NCBI GenBank assembly: GCA_024222295.1
Contig: JAAEPF010000033.1
Span: 157,691-221,690, forward strand
DNA length: 64,000 nt
Source: Actinomycetes bacterium
GTDB taxonomy: Bacteria; Actinomycetota; Acidimicrobiia; Acidimicrobiales; Microtrichaceae
Reading direction: 5' to 3'
Below the pieces are notes generated by a model. That model was given only the letters and a program-made list of their open reading frames with translations. It was not told the DNA's origin and did no database searches. The translations under genes were made by a program, and so were the position numbers. Each line of letters begins with the position of its first letter. Within the stretch, counting starts at the first letter, position 1. Below are positions 17,082 to 26,100 of this stretch, one piece after another.

Positions 17082-18506
17082 ATGAGCCGACGCACCAAGA
17101 TCGTCGCGACCATCGGTCCGACTTCTGATGACCGCAGCACCCTGGCGGCGTTGATGGAGGCCGGGATGGACGTGGCGCGTCTCGGTCTGGCCCACAACTC
17201 CCTGGACGAGGTGATGGAGCGCTACCGCCGGGTGCGAAGCGTCGCGGCCGAGCACGGTCGCAACGTGGGTGTCCTCGTCGATCTGCCCGGACCGAAGGTG
17301 AGGCTCGCCAACTTCGGCGATGTCCCACAACATCTGGCGACCGGGCACCGGTTCACTGTCGTGCCGGGCCGCAGCGAGTCTGACCTGGATGTGGTTGGTG
17401 TCGACTACGGGAACCTGCTGCGCGACATCCAACCCGGTGACTCCATGGCCGTCGGCGATGGAAGTGTCGTTCTGCGTATCGAGTCGATTGACGGCGACAG
17501 CGCCAAGGCTATGGTCGCCAACGGCGGCCCGATCCAGGGACGCCCCGGGCTCCACATACCGTCAGACCGCCTCAGCATTTCGTCGCCCACTGCTGAGGAC
17601 CTGCGGATGCTCGATGCGTTCGTGGACGCCGGGGTCGACATGGTTGCGCTCTCGTTCGTGCGTTCGGCACACGACATCCGGCGGGTCGGCACCGCGCCCT
17701 ACCCGCGCGGCCCGCTGCTGGGGGCGAAGAGCGAGACTGGCGCCGCGGGCGAGAACCGCGAAGGGACCATCGAGGCGGCCGGTGCGATCATGATCGCCCG
17801 CGGCGACCTCGGCTCGGAACTCGGCATCGAGGAGCTCCCACACATCCAGAAGCAGATCACGCGGGACTGCATCTCCGGGGGCAAACCGGTCATCACCGCC
17901 ACCCAGATGTTCGAATCGATGATCACTGCGCCCGCGCCGACGCGTGCGGAGGTCAGCGACGTTGCCAACGCCATCTTCGACGGGTCCTCGGCCGTGATGC
18001 TGTCGGCAGAGACAGCCGTCGGCCACGACCCCGTGGCATCGGTGGCCACGATGTCGCGCGTGGCGGAGCGTGCCGACGCCGAGTTCGACTACGAGATGTG
18101 GGCCCGACAGATCCGCGAGCTGCGTGCCGAGGTGCTGCCGGACGGCGGCGACAGGATCACAGATGCCATGACCGCAGCCACCTGGCGCGCCGCAACAGAG
18201 ATGGGCGTATCGGCGATCCTGTGCATCAGCGACTCCGGCTTCACGGTGCGCTCGATCGCCAGGTTCAGGCCCCGGATGCCGATCATCGGGTTCAGCCCCA
18301 ACGAGCGGACCGTGCGCCAGCTCACGCTGAGCTGGGGCACCGTGCCCGTGCTCGCGTCCGGCCACGTGGACAACGTCGAGACAATGGAGGAGATGATCGT
18401 GGCTGCCCGCGAAGGCGGCCACATCCGCTCCGGCGACATCGTGGCCGTGCTCGCGGGAACCGGCGGCCGCTCCACCGACATGCTGCGACTCGCCCAGGTG
18501 CCCTGA
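17082..18506 (+). CDS. pyk: Pyruvate kinase, divergent and probably K+-independent
   Basis: It transfers phosphate from phosphoenolpyruvate to ADP in glycolysis. The Mg2+ ligands survive in AKSE and ARGDLGSELG, and the TQMFESMI...PTRAEVSDVANAIFDG block is intact; length is normal at 474 residues. The usual RLNFSHG is changed to RLGLAHN (Gly34, Ala36) and DTKGPEIR to DLPGPKVR. In the family, Lys at the position here numbered 72, with Leu68 and Leu75 around it, marks potassium-independent enzymes, while the Asn, Ser and Thr lost here normally bind K+. The ATG at 17082 matches family N-termini; a GTG at 17073 is possible. It is likely active but without a potassium requirement. Confidence 0.88.
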   Translation: MSRRTKIVATIGPTSDDRSTLAALMEAGMDVARLGLAHNSLDEVMERYRRVRSVAAEHGRNVGVLVDLPGPKVRLANFGDVPQHLATGHRFTVVPGRSESDLDVVGVDYGNLLRDIQPGDSMAVGDGSVVLRIESIDGDSAKAMVANGGPIQGRPGLHIPSDRLSISSPTAEDLRMLDAFVDAGVDMVALSFVRSAHDIRRVGTAPYPRGPLLGAKSETGAAGENREGTIEAAGAIMIARGDLGSELGIEELPHIQKQITRDCISGGKPVITATQMFESMITAPAPTRAEVSDVANAIFDGSSAVMLSAETAVGHDPVASVATMSRVAERADAEFDYEMWARQIRELRAEVLPDGGDRITDAMTAATWRAATEMGVSAILCISDSGFTVRSIARFRPRMPIIGFSPNERTVRQLTLSWGTVPVLASGHVDNVETMEEMIVAAREGGHIRSGDIVAVLAGTGGRSTDMLRLAQVP

Positions 18507-18511
18507 GCGAA

Positions 18512-19303
18512 ATGAGCGCGCCCCCAGCGCCGCGTAGCCAGCACATGGTGTCCGGGCTTGCGGTGACGCGTCGGCGCCCCGACAACCCCCGGGCGACCGT
18601 GCTGCTGGTACACGGAGCCATGGATCGCGCCGCCAGCTTCGGGCGCACGATGCGCCGCCTGGGCCACCACGACGTAATCGCGTACGACCGTCGCGGGTAT
18701 GCGGGATCAATCGGTGCCGGCGTCGCCCGCGACCTCCGGGCCCACGTGGAGGATCTGTGCGAGGTCGCCCACTGGGCCGAACCGGAGAACCTGGTCGTGG
18801 TCGGCCACAGCCTCGGCGGACTGCTAGCCCTGAACGCGGGAGCGGGCCCCCTCGACGGGCTGCCCCTCAAGGCACTGGGAGCCTTCGAGGCGCCGATGCC
18901 ATGGCTCGAGTCCGACGACGAGGGATCCGGCGAGGTGACGCTCGCGGTGGCAAGGCGGGAGGGACCGGCCGCGGCGGCACAGTTCTTCTACCGGGCCATG
19001 GTGGGTGACGCGGTGTGGCAACGATTGCGCGACGCAGACAGGCACGATCGCCTCGCCGAGGGGCCGGCCCTGGTGGGCGAGCTGGCGGCCGCGCGCCAAG
19101 CCGACGCCGCTGTGGACTTCGCAGCGTTGCGGGCGGCGGCCCATGTGGCGCGCGGCGAGCTCAGCTCGTGGCGGCTGAGGGCGGCGGCCGCTGCGATGGC
19201 CGAGATGGCGGGCAGCCCGATCGAGGAGGTCGCGGGCGCCGGCCACGGAGCGCACCTCTCGCACCCCGACGAGTTCTCCCGCTGGGTCAGCGGGCTCAGC
19301 TGA
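18512..19303 (+). CDS. Alpha/beta hydrolase
   Basis: This is a 263-residue alpha/beta-fold hydrolase of unknown substrate. The oxyanion-hole HGAMD, the nucleophile elbow GHSLGG and a C-terminal GAGHGAHLSHP with the catalytic His are visible; an acidic residue between them completes the triad. The lid region is rich in Ala and charged residues. It begins 6 nt after pyk and may be cotranscribed with it. Esterase, lipase or haloperoxidase-like activity are all possible. Confidence 0.85.
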   Translation: MSAPPAPRSQHMVSGLAVTRRRPDNPRATVLLVHGAMDRAASFGRTMRRLGHHDVIAYDRRGYAGSIGAGVARDLRAHVEDLCEVAHWAEPENLVVVGHSLGGLLALNAGAGPLDGLPLKALGAFEAPMPWLESDDEGSGEVTLAVARREGPAAAAQFFYRAMVGDAVWQRLRDADRHDRLAEGPALVGELAAARQADAAVDFAALRAAAHVARGELSSWRLRAAAAAMAEMAGSPIEEVAGAGHGAHLSHPDEFSRWVSGLS

Positions 19304-19312
19304 GCTGCTGTG

Positions 19313-20374
19313 ATGGCCTTGCGGCGACGCTCCGAGCGAACCGCATTCGTGCTCTCCGGCGGAGGCAACCTCGGCGCGCTGCAGGTCGGGATGCTCCAGG
19401 CCCTCGCCGAGCACGCCATCGTGCCGGACCTGGTCCTCGGCTGCTCGGTCGGCGCCCTCAACGGCGCCACCTATGCCCGCGCCCCGACCCAGGCCGGGGT
19501 TGCCCGGATGGCCGAGAACTGGATGTCGATCGATTCGCCGACACTGATGCCGTCGTCGCGTTTGCCCTCGGCGCTCCAGTTGCTGCGCAAGGGCGCCTCC
19601 CTTCACGACAACGGCGGTCTGCGCGAAAGCGTGGAGACGATGCTGGGCGACCAGCGGCGCTTCGACGAGCTGCTCCTGCCGTTCGAATGCGTTGCCACCA
19701 CCGTCGACACCGCAATGGCCCACTGGTTCACAGCGGGTGACCTCGTGGAGCCCATCATGGCGTCCGCTGCCCTGCCCGCGGTCTACCCACCGGTCACGAT
19801 CGACGGGGTGCGGTACGTCGACGGCGGTGTGGTCGACAACGTGCCGATCGCACGGGCGGTGGAACTGGGTTGCACGCGCCTGTTCGTGATCCAGGTAGGG
19901 CCCCACGGCCGGCCTGACGCCGACATCCGCCGTCCCCTCGACGGCGCGCTCCTGGCTTACTGGCTTGCGCGCAACAGCCGCTTCGCGCGCGACCTCGCGG
20001 CCCTACCCGAAGGCGTGGAGGCCATCGTCTTGCCGCCAGGGGAGAGGCCCGAGCTCAAGTACCACGACTTCAGCGAGACAGCGGCGCTCATTGACCAGGG
20101 CTACTCGACGACTTGGGCCTTCCTGGATTCGAGGGCGGGCGAGATCAAGGCGCGGCGCAGCGCAGCCTCGTGGCGATCCAGGCTTGGACGACTGCGCCTG
20201 CCTACTGGACGGGGACGCACCGACGCTGCTGAAGCCGCGGCGGTCGATCCCGCAGGAGCGATCGTGCTGGGCGACGAGATGCCGGAACAGGACTCTGCCC
20301 CAGGGGAGCCGGGCGTCGGGGAGGACGAGCACGCCACGGGTGGCGACGACACGACCCGGGAGGACCACCGGTAG
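19313..20374 (+). CDS. Patatin-like phospholipase
   Basis: This is a cytosolic or peripheral lipid acyl hydrolase using a Ser-Asp dyad. The oxyanion loop SGGGNLG is near the N-terminus, Ser45 lies in GCSVG, and Asp170 lies in the VDGGVVDN motif. The N-terminal two thirds form the patatin domain; the last 100 residues are a charged, Ala/Gly/Asp-rich tail likely to be disordered. It could start at GTG 19310 instead. It follows the hydrolase gene by 9 nt, and its stop codon overlaps the -10 box of the next gene. Confidence 0.9.
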   Translation: MALRRRSERTAFVLSGGGNLGALQVGMLQALAEHAIVPDLVLGCSVGALNGATYARAPTQAGVARMAENWMSIDSPTLMPSSRLPSALQLLRKGASLHDNGGLRESVETMLGDQRRFDELLLPFECVATTVDTAMAHWFTAGDLVEPIMASAALPAVYPPVTIDGVRYVDGGVVDNVPIARAVELGCTRLFVIQVGPHGRPDADIRRPLDGALLAYWLARNSRFARDLAALPEGVEAIVLPPGERPELKYHDFSETAALIDQGYSTTWAFLDSRAGEIKARRSAASWRSRLGRLRLPTGRGRTDAAEAAAVDPAGAIVLGDEMPEQDSAPGEPGVGEDEHATGGDDTTREDHR

Positions 20375-20377
20375 TGT
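20372..20377 (+). promoter_or_regulatory. Putative -10 box of DUF3151 gene, leaderless
   Basis: TAGTGT begins at the stop codon of the patatin gene and lies 7 nt before the ATG at 20385. Confidence 0.45.
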
Positions 20378-20384
20378 TCCGCCA

Positions 20385-20825
20385 ATGAGCGATGCGCCCG
20401 TGAACCTCAGCCGATCAGGCCCACCGGAGACCGAGCTGCCAGAGCCTGACCCGGCCAGCGCCAGAGCGCTCGCCGATGCGGTTGCGCTACCCGCAGACCA
20501 GCGGCGTGATGCCGTGGCCGCAGTTGCCGCACGTTGGCCGCGCTACCAGGCAGCGTGGGCCCAACTCGGGGTGCTGGGTCGCGACGACATCGAGTCCTAC
20601 GCCGCCTATCGGGTCGGCTACCACCGCGGTCTGGACTCCCTGCGGGGAGCGGGCTGGCGGGGCAGCGGCTATGTGCGCTGGGCCCACGAACCCAACCAGG
20701 GGTTCCTGTCGTGCCTGCAGGGACTGCAGCGGTGCGCGGCCGCGATCGGCGAGACCGATGAGGAGCAACGTTGCGCGCAGTTCCTCAACCAGCTCGACCC
20801 CGCCGAGTTCCCGCCACCAGCCTGA
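20385..20825 (+). CDS. DUF3151 family protein
   Basis: This is a 146-residue cytosolic protein of the actinobacterial DUF3151 family, whose function is unknown. Recognisable are the N-terminal NLSRSGPPET segment, the central helix-rich ARWPRYQAAWAQLG and the strongly conserved GYHRGLDSLRGAGWRGSGYVRW followed by PNQGFL. Mostly helical content is predicted. It sits between the patatin and MobA-like genes and may start its own transcript from the leaderless promoter at 20372. Confidence 0.85.
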   Translation: MSDAPVNLSRSGPPETELPEPDPASARALADAVALPADQRRDAVAAVAARWPRYQAAWAQLGVLGRDDIESYAAYRVGYHRGLDSLRGAGWRGSGYVRWAHEPNQGFLSCLQGLQRCAAAIGETDEEQRCAQFLNQLDPAEFPPPA

Positions 20826-20836
20826 TCCCGTCCGCC

Positions 20837-21409
20837 ATGGGCAGCGACTCCCTCGAGTGGTCCGGACTCGTTCTCTGCGGTGGCGAGTCCAGGCGGATGG
20901 GCACAGACAAGGCCACGATGGGCGAGCCGCCGTGGGCCACGCGGGTGGCGCGTGCCCTGGCCGGGGCGGGGTGTGAACCAGTGACGCTCGTGGGCGGGGG
21001 CGCCGATGTGGCCGCTCTCGGCTGGGATCACGTCGCAGACACCCGGCCGGGTGCCGGCCCGGCGAGCGCGCTCGCCGACCGGGCAGCCGCGATGGCCGCG
21101 GGAGCTGCCGGCCGTGGCCTCATGGTGGCAGCGTGCGATCTCCCCGGCCTGCAGCACAGCGATGTCCGGGCTCTCATGCGGGAGGTGGCCAACGGCAGCC
21201 CGGTCGCGGCCTACACGGTTGAGGACCGACCCCAATGGTCACTGGTGGCCATGGGCCCCCATGGCGTGGCCGAGATCGCAGCAGCCGACACGGCCGCCGG
21301 CGCGTCCATGCACGCCTTGTTGGGCCACCTGCTGCACCCGGTCACCCCCGAGGTGCCCGAGCGCGTCCGCGACATCGATTCGCCTTTCGACGGCCCCCCA
21401 ACTCCGTAG
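20837..21409 (+). CDS. MobA-like NTP transferase
   Basis: This 190-residue nucleotidyltransferase resembles molybdenum cofactor guanylyltransferase. The N-terminal LVLCGGESRRMGTDKA motif binds the nucleotide triphosphate, the DTRPGAGPASAL region follows, and ACDLPGL supplies the metal-binding Asp. It may attach GMP to molybdopterin, or it may serve another cofactor such as the F420 pathway nucleotidyl step, though CofC-type features are not evident. It starts 11 nt after the DUF3151 gene. Confidence 0.8.
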   Translation: MGSDSLEWSGLVLCGGESRRMGTDKATMGEPPWATRVARALAGAGCEPVTLVGGGADVAALGWDHVADTRPGAGPASALADRAAAMAAGAAGRGLMVAACDLPGLQHSDVRALMREVANGSPVAAYTVEDRPQWSLVAMGPHGVAEIAAADTAAGASMHALLGHLLHPVTPEVPERVRDIDSPFDGPPTP

Positions 21410-21468
21410 GCACGTCCCTGTGCCGGTAGCCTTGACGAACCGACCCCCAATGCGGAGACAAGCAGTCC

Positions 21469-21777
21469 ATGGAGCAGATATCCGTCGATGACCTGGCCCC
21501 TCGCCTCGAAGCGGGCGCAGTCCTGCTCGACGTTCGCGAGCCCAAGGAGTTGACCGAGGTGCGCGTGCCCGGCGTGGTCGCCATTCCCCTCGGTGAGGTC
21601 GCTGAGCGCCTGGCCGACATTCCCGACGGCGACGAGCTCTACGTGATCTGCCGAAGCGGAGGCCGTAGCGCCAAGGCGTGCGAGATCATCCAGGCCGCCG
21701 GCCGCAGCGCCGTCAACGTCGCCGGCGGCACCATTGCATGGGTCGGCAGCGGTCGTCCCACGGAGTCCGGTGGCTGA
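21469..21777 (+). CDS. Rhodanese-domain protein
   Basis: This is a single rhodanese domain of 102 residues. The active-site loop CRSGGRS near residue 64 carries the persulfide-forming Cys, and LLDVREPKEL is the usual N-terminal CH2A-like motif. It probably acts as a small sulfur carrier or transferase. Its end overlaps the start of the RNase D gene by 8 nt, so the two are likely coupled, though no functional link is known. Confidence 0.9.
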   Translation: MEQISVDDLAPRLEAGAVLLDVREPKELTEVRVPGVVAIPLGEVAERLADIPDGDELYVICRSGGRSAKACEIIQAAGRSAVNVAGGTIAWVGSGRPTESGG

Positions 21778-22924
21778 CGACTACGACCTGATCGAGAGCG
21801 ACCGCGCCTTCGGTGAGCTCGTAGCGAGGCTCGCCGACGCGCCCCGGTACGCAATCGACACGGAGTTCCACCGCGAACGCACGTACTTCCCGCACGTCGC
21901 GGTCGTGCAGATAGCCGACGAGCACGGTGTCAGCCTCGTCGACGCCCTCGAGGTCGACCTCGCACCGTTTGCCGGTGTCCTCGAGGGACCGGGCCTCGCC
22001 GTCATGCACGCTGCGCGCCAGGACATGGAAGTGCTCGAGCAGGCATGTGGCACGATCCCGGCACGACTGCTCGACACGCAGCTTGCGGCGGGATTCCTGG
22101 GCTACACGTCACCGTCGCTGTCGACCCTGCTCGACCGCGAACTCGGTGTTCGCACGGGCAAGGCGGACCGGCTCACGGATTGGCTGAAGCGACCCCTCAC
22201 CGAGCGCCAGTTGGCCTACGCCGCCGACGACGTGGCATACCTGCTCGCACTTCACGACCGGCTCACCGGGCAGCTCGAGGAGCGTGGACGCACGGTCTGG
22301 GCGGAGGAGATGTGCGAGGACCTGCGCACCGACCCCCGAGGCCCGCGTGACCCCGAGGAGGCATGGAGGCGCATCAAGGAGGTGCGTCACCTGAAGGGGT
22401 CCCGCCTGGCGCTTGCCCAGAGGGTGGCTGCCTGGCGCGAGCGCAAGGCAGCCGAGACCGACGTGACTCCCCGGTTCGTGCTCTCGGACCTCGGGGTGGT
22501 GTCGGTCGCATCATCGGCGCCCTCGACCATCGAGGAGCTGCGCGGCCTTCGTGGCGTCGACGGGCGGGTGCTCAAGGGCGGCGGTGGCGATGATCTGCTC
22601 GAGATCGTCCAGAGCTCCAAGGGTGCCCGGCCGAGCGGCAAGAGTCGTCGTCCGGCGGGGGAGCTGTCCTCGGAACTGCGCCCGGTGGTGCCCCTGATCT
22701 CCGCCTGGGTCAACCAGCGGGCCAAGGACCTCGACATCGAGACGGCACTGCTGGCCACCCGCAACGACCTCGAGGAGTTGCTTCGCGGCGGCCCCGATGC
22801 GCGGCTGTCAAAGGGCTGGCGCGCCGAGATTGTGGGGGAGCCGATCCGTCGGCTCGTCTCGGGCGAGGCCGCCCTGGCGTTCGAGCAGGGCACGGGCCTG
22901 GTGCTCGTGGACCGCCAGGACTGA
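21770..22924 (+). CDS. rnd: Ribonuclease D with HRDC region
   Basis: This is a 3'-5' exoribonuclease of the DEDD superfamily involved in tRNA or stable RNA 3' maturation. The exonuclease motifs are Asp30/Glu32 in AIDTEFHRE, Asp85 in AARQDMEVL, and YAADDVAYL. An HRDC-like helical region follows (about 190-290) with WRRIKEVRHLKG, and a second helical region occupies the C-terminus. The GTG at 21770 begins the domain properly and overlaps the rhodanese stop; the frame continues upstream but only antisense to rhodanese coding. Length is 384 residues, normal for RNase D. Confidence 0.9.
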   Translation: MADDYDLIESDRAFGELVARLADAPRYAIDTEFHRERTYFPHVAVVQIADEHGVSLVDALEVDLAPFAGVLEGPGLAVMHAARQDMEVLEQACGTIPARLLDTQLAAGFLGYTSPSLSTLLDRELGVRTGKADRLTDWLKRPLTERQLAYAADDVAYLLALHDRLTGQLEERGRTVWAEEMCEDLRTDPRGPRDPEEAWRRIKEVRHLKGSRLALAQRVAAWRERKAAETDVTPRFVLSDLGVVSVASSAPSTIEELRGLRGVDGRVLKGGGGDDLLEIVQSSKGARPSGKSRRPAGELSSELRPVVPLISAWVNQRAKDLDIETALLATRNDLEELLRGGPDARLSKGWRAEIVGEPIRRLVSGEAALAFEQGTGLVLVDRQD

Positions 22925-22939
22925 CCCGCGGCAGGCCTG

Positions 22940-23224
22940 TCAGCGGCTGAGCAGATAGCCGACCAACGGCACACACAGCACCGCCACGCCGACCATGGCG
23001 TACCTGGTGTCTCCGCGCCTGAACCAGCGGCCGACGAACCATGCGACGCGCACCAGCGGCAACCCGACGAGCAGCACGACCATCACGACGGCCACACCCT
23101 CGCCCCGGTCCTCGCCCAGTAACAGGGCGACCACGCCGAGTAGGCCGACTCCGATGATCCCGGCCATGAGCAGCCGCACGAGAGGGCGATAGCGCTCCTC
23201 GCGTGGATCCGGTGGCGCGCTCAC
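22940..23224 (-). CDS. DUF1634-like small membrane protein
   Basis: This 94-residue protein has three predicted membrane segments (about 18-37, 44-63 and 73-92). It matches the layout of DUF1634 proteins, which are commonly encoded beside TauE/SafE permeases, and its start overlaps the stop of such a permease here (GTGA). It is probably an accessory subunit of that exporter. Confidence 0.7.
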   Translation of the reverse strand: MSAPPDPREERYRPLVRLLMAGIIGVGLLGVVALLLGEDRGEGVAVVMVVLLVGLPLVRVAWFVGRWFRRGDTRYAMVGVAVLCVPLVGYLLSR

Positions 23225-24045
23225 AGCGACCGTCCGATCACCACGAATCCCACCACGGCGAGCAGGCCTCCGGTGACGAGCCGAGCGTTGGTCGCGGGCA
23301 ACGAGGTCTGCACGCGGGCGCCGGCTCCGGCACCGGCGAGCGCCCCCAGGACCACTGCGACCCCTGGGATCATCTCCACCCTGCCCTGGCCCGCGAACAC
23401 GATCAGGCCGGCCGCAGCGGTGATACCCATGGTGAAGGTGGAGGTGGCTGCCGCCACCTTCACCGGGATCTGCATGACCTCACTCATGGCCGGTGTCTTG
23501 AGGAAGCCTCCGCCCACCCCCGCCATGCCCGAGATGGCCCCAGCGACGGCCGCAACCGACAGGCCGGCCGGAACGCGCCTGGCCTGGTACGGCACCGCTG
23601 CGCCCCCGTGGTGGTACGTGCCGCCGAGGGTGCCGGGCCATTCGCCGGGAGAGTCGTCTGCGAAGGCGTCCTGGGGCAGGTTGCGCACCCCGCGACGAGC
23701 CAGGGTCGCCGCGGCGCCGGCGAGGGCACCGAGGCCCAGTATCCGCGCCAGCCAGACGTCGGGCACCGAAGCGGCCACGAGTGCTCCTGCCACAGCAGTG
23801 GCAGAGGCCACCGACTCGACGGTCAGACCCAGCCGGTGGTGCACCAGTCCGTCCTCTAGCTGACGCACCGAGGCCGCCAGGGAGGTGGCCGCCACAGCCA
23901 GCAATCCGAGTGGCGCCGCTTCGAACACATCCATCCCATAGACGAGCAGCACCGGAACCAGGAGGGTGGCCCCGCCGATTCCACCGACGGCCCCGAGGAA
24001 CGCCGTGGCGAGCCCGAGGAGCAGAAGCGCCGGTGCCGGGGGCAT
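23221..24045 (-). CDS. TauE/SafE (TSUP) family permease
   Basis: This membrane transporter of 274 residues has about eight hydrophobic segments. Two related halves each carry a glycine-rich GGIGGATLLVP or GMAGVGGGFLKTPAM signature of TSUP proteins, which export sulfite, sulfoacetate or other organosulfur anions. It starts at the stop codon of the glycosidase gene (TGATG) and overlaps the DUF1634-like gene, so the three are one operon. Substrate is unknown. Confidence 0.88.
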   Translation of the reverse strand: MPPAPALLLLGLATAFLGAVGGIGGATLLVPVLLVYGMDVFEAAPLGLLAVAATSLAASVRQLEDGLVHHRLGLTVESVASATAVAGALVAASVPDVWLARILGLGALAGAAATLARRGVRNLPQDAFADDSPGEWPGTLGGTYHHGGAAVPYQARRVPAGLSVAAVAGAISGMAGVGGGFLKTPAMSEVMQIPVKVAAATSTFTMGITAAAGLIVFAGQGRVEMIPGVAVVLGALAGAGAGARVQTSLPATNARLVTGGLLAVVGFVVIGRSL

Positions 24046-25679
24046 CAGGCGCCGCTCCGCAGGCCGTCCACTTCGACGACGCGCGCCTCGTCGGCCCCCA
24101 GGGTCGTGGTGGCGGGACCTGCGGATTCCCCGATCGAGGTCGCGAGTGTCCGCCCGGGCGACACGGCGTTGTCAACGGGGCCATCGGTGAAGTTGATCGC
24201 CACCTCCACGTCGGTGGGGCCGTTGACGGCCCCACCGATGCTGCGGCGGTATCGAAGGGTCCCCGTCGGGGAGTCGAGCAGCTCGATGGTGCCACGCCTC
24301 AGCACGTCACAACGTCGCCGCAGCTCCAGCAGGCTGCGGTAGTGCTCCAGCATCGAGGACCCGTCACCGCTCTGGGCCGCAACGCTGAGCTCCGCGGCAT
24401 TCGGCGGAGGCGGCAACCACGACTGCGGGCCCCACCCACCGGTTTCGTCCCTGGTCCAGGGCACGGGTGCCCGGCAACCGTCGCGACCGCCCGGATCGAG
24501 CACCCGGTCGGGCGGCACCACGGCGTCGCTGAGCCCCAGCTCCTCGCCCTGGTAGAGAAACGGCGTGCCGCGCAACGTGAGCAACAGCACCGCCGCGGCG
24601 CGCGCCCGCGCATCGCTTCCGTAGCGGGACCGGTGGCGCGGCACGTCGTGGTTGGACAGCACCCAGGTGGGCCATGCTCCGATCGCGTCGTGGCCCTCGT
24701 AGGCCGCATCCAGTTCTGCTCGCCAGCGATCGGCCTCCCAGGCCGTGTGCAGAGCCAGGAAGTTGAACCCGAGGTGGAGTTCGTCGCCGCGACCGAGGTA
24801 GCTCAGCTGCTGGCCTCGATCGAACACGGCGGTCTCGCCCAGCAGCAGGTGGACGCCGGGCTCGTCGCCATCGACCACCCGTCGCAGCAGCCTGATCGCA
24901 TCGTGGGTGCCCGGGCCCTGGTCGAAGATGCACGCCGGCAGGCCTGCCAGGTCCTCGGATGCGTCCGGCAGGTCCTGGCCCTTGCCGATCGCGTGTACCA
25001 CGTCCGCCCGGAATCCGTCGACGCCCAGGTCCATCCAGAACCGCAGCACATCGGCCATCGCCTCGCGGACCGCTGGGTTCTCCCAGTTGAGGTCGGGCTG
25101 CTCCGAGAGGAACAGGTGTAGGTAGTACTGGCCGCTGCGGTCGTCGAGTGTCCACGCCGGGGAGTCCGAGAACGCGGCGCGCCAGTTGTTCGGAGGACCT
25201 CCATCGGGGCCGGGGTCGCGCCACACGTACCAGTCCCTCTTCGGGTCCTCGGGCCCGGACCTGGCCGCTGTGAACCACGGGTGCTGATCCGAGGTGTGGT
25301 TGGGGACGTAGTCCATCACGAGGCGCATCCCGGCCTCATGGGTGGCTGCGACGAGACGCTCGAACCCGTCGAGGGTGCCGAACACGGGGTCGATGCCGCA
25401 GTAGTCGGCTACGTCATAGCCGAAGTCGGCCATCGGGGACGGTTGGGTGGGTGACAGCCAGATGGCGTCCACACCGAGGTCGGAGAGGTAGGGAAGGGCA
25501 CCCACGATCCCCTCGAGGTCCCCGGTTCCATCATCATCGGAGTCGGCAAAGCTGCGCGGGTAGATCTGGTAGATGACTGCCTCGTTCCACCATCCACCTG
25601 GCTGATCGTCGTGTTCCAACTCGATGTCCTCCGGCCCGGATCCGGACCACTGTGGGGCTGCTGTGCGGACAAATGTCAC
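24045..25679 (-). CDS. GH13 alpha-glucosidase / alpha-amylase family
   Basis: It hydrolyses or transfers alpha-glucosides. The TIM barrel begins with AVIYQIYPRSFAD; the nucleophile Asp is in GFRADVVH, the acid Glu in LLLGETAVF and the transition-state Asp in LSNHDVPR. The overall pattern is that of oligo-1,6-glucosidase or alpha-glucosidase subfamilies rather than large amylases. No signal peptide is seen, so it should be cytosolic. The start is uncertain; the GTG at 25679 gives 544 residues, but a later non-ATG start is possible because the barrel begins about 30 residues in. It heads the operon with the TauE-type permease and DUF1634-like gene. Confidence 0.9.
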   Translation of the reverse strand: MTFVRTAAPQWSGSGPEDIELEHDDQPGGWWNEAVIYQIYPRSFADSDDDGTGDLEGIVGALPYLSDLGVDAIWLSPTQPSPMADFGYDVADYCGIDPVFGTLDGFERLVAATHEAGMRLVMDYVPNHTSDQHPWFTAARSGPEDPKRDWYVWRDPGPDGGPPNNWRAAFSDSPAWTLDDRSGQYYLHLFLSEQPDLNWENPAVREAMADVLRFWMDLGVDGFRADVVHAIGKGQDLPDASEDLAGLPACIFDQGPGTHDAIRLLRRVVDGDEPGVHLLLGETAVFDRGQQLSYLGRGDELHLGFNFLALHTAWEADRWRAELDAAYEGHDAIGAWPTWVLSNHDVPRHRSRYGSDARARAAAVLLLTLRGTPFLYQGEELGLSDAVVPPDRVLDPGGRDGCRAPVPWTRDETGGWGPQSWLPPPPNAAELSVAAQSGDGSSMLEHYRSLLELRRRCDVLRRGTIELLDSPTGTLRYRRSIGGAVNGPTDVEVAINFTDGPVDNAVSPGRTLATSIGESAGPATTTLGADEARVVEVDGLRSGA

Positions 25680-25875
25680 ACCCTGAGCGGTGCGACGGTG
25701 ACAATGACCATTCGCCCACCCCGCGCTACACTCTTGCATTCGGTCGCCCCCGGTCCGGACATGCGGTCCAGGCGGCCCCTACAGATCGTGGCCGTTTCCC
25801 GAACACAGCCGGGAAACCGACAAGCAACCGTTTGGCAGAAGTGCGCGCCGCACGGGTTCAGGAACGGGAGAAACC

Positions 25876-26070
25876 GTGAAGAAGGGTCGGCATCGTCGGT
25901 ACGAGGAAGCCCGTGCGCTCAAGCGCGGCGGCGACCTCGACATCGAGAGCATCTTCGACGACATCTCTGGCGACTCGGTCGAGCCCGCTGCCGACGACGG
26001 CGACAGCTCGGGCGACACCGAAGACGAATACGGCGACTACGACCGCTACGCCGACGACGACCAGAGCTGA
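25876..26070 (+). CDS. DUF3073-like small acidic protein
   Basis: This 64-residue protein has a basic N-terminal helix (KKGRHRRYEEARALKR) and an acidic tail ending in a DEYGDYDRYADDD repeat. This layout strongly resembles DUF3073 proteins, small actinobacterial proteins of unknown function, although it is diverged. A GGGAGA ribosome site lies just upstream of the GTG. It is divergent from the glucosidase gene with 196 nt between the starts, and that gap contains a TACACT element at 25727 but no other recognisable feature. Confidence 0.7.
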   Translation: MKKGRHRRYEEARALKRGGDLDIESIFDDISGDSVEPAADDGDSSGDTEDEYGDYDRYADDDQS

Positions 26071-26100
26071 ACGCGGCCCCGGCTCGCCCAGCCCGCAGAT

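Noticed and set aside
23781-25121. Plus-strand open frame across the glucosidase
   Set aside because: It mirrors the real GH13 coding frame and shows no domain.
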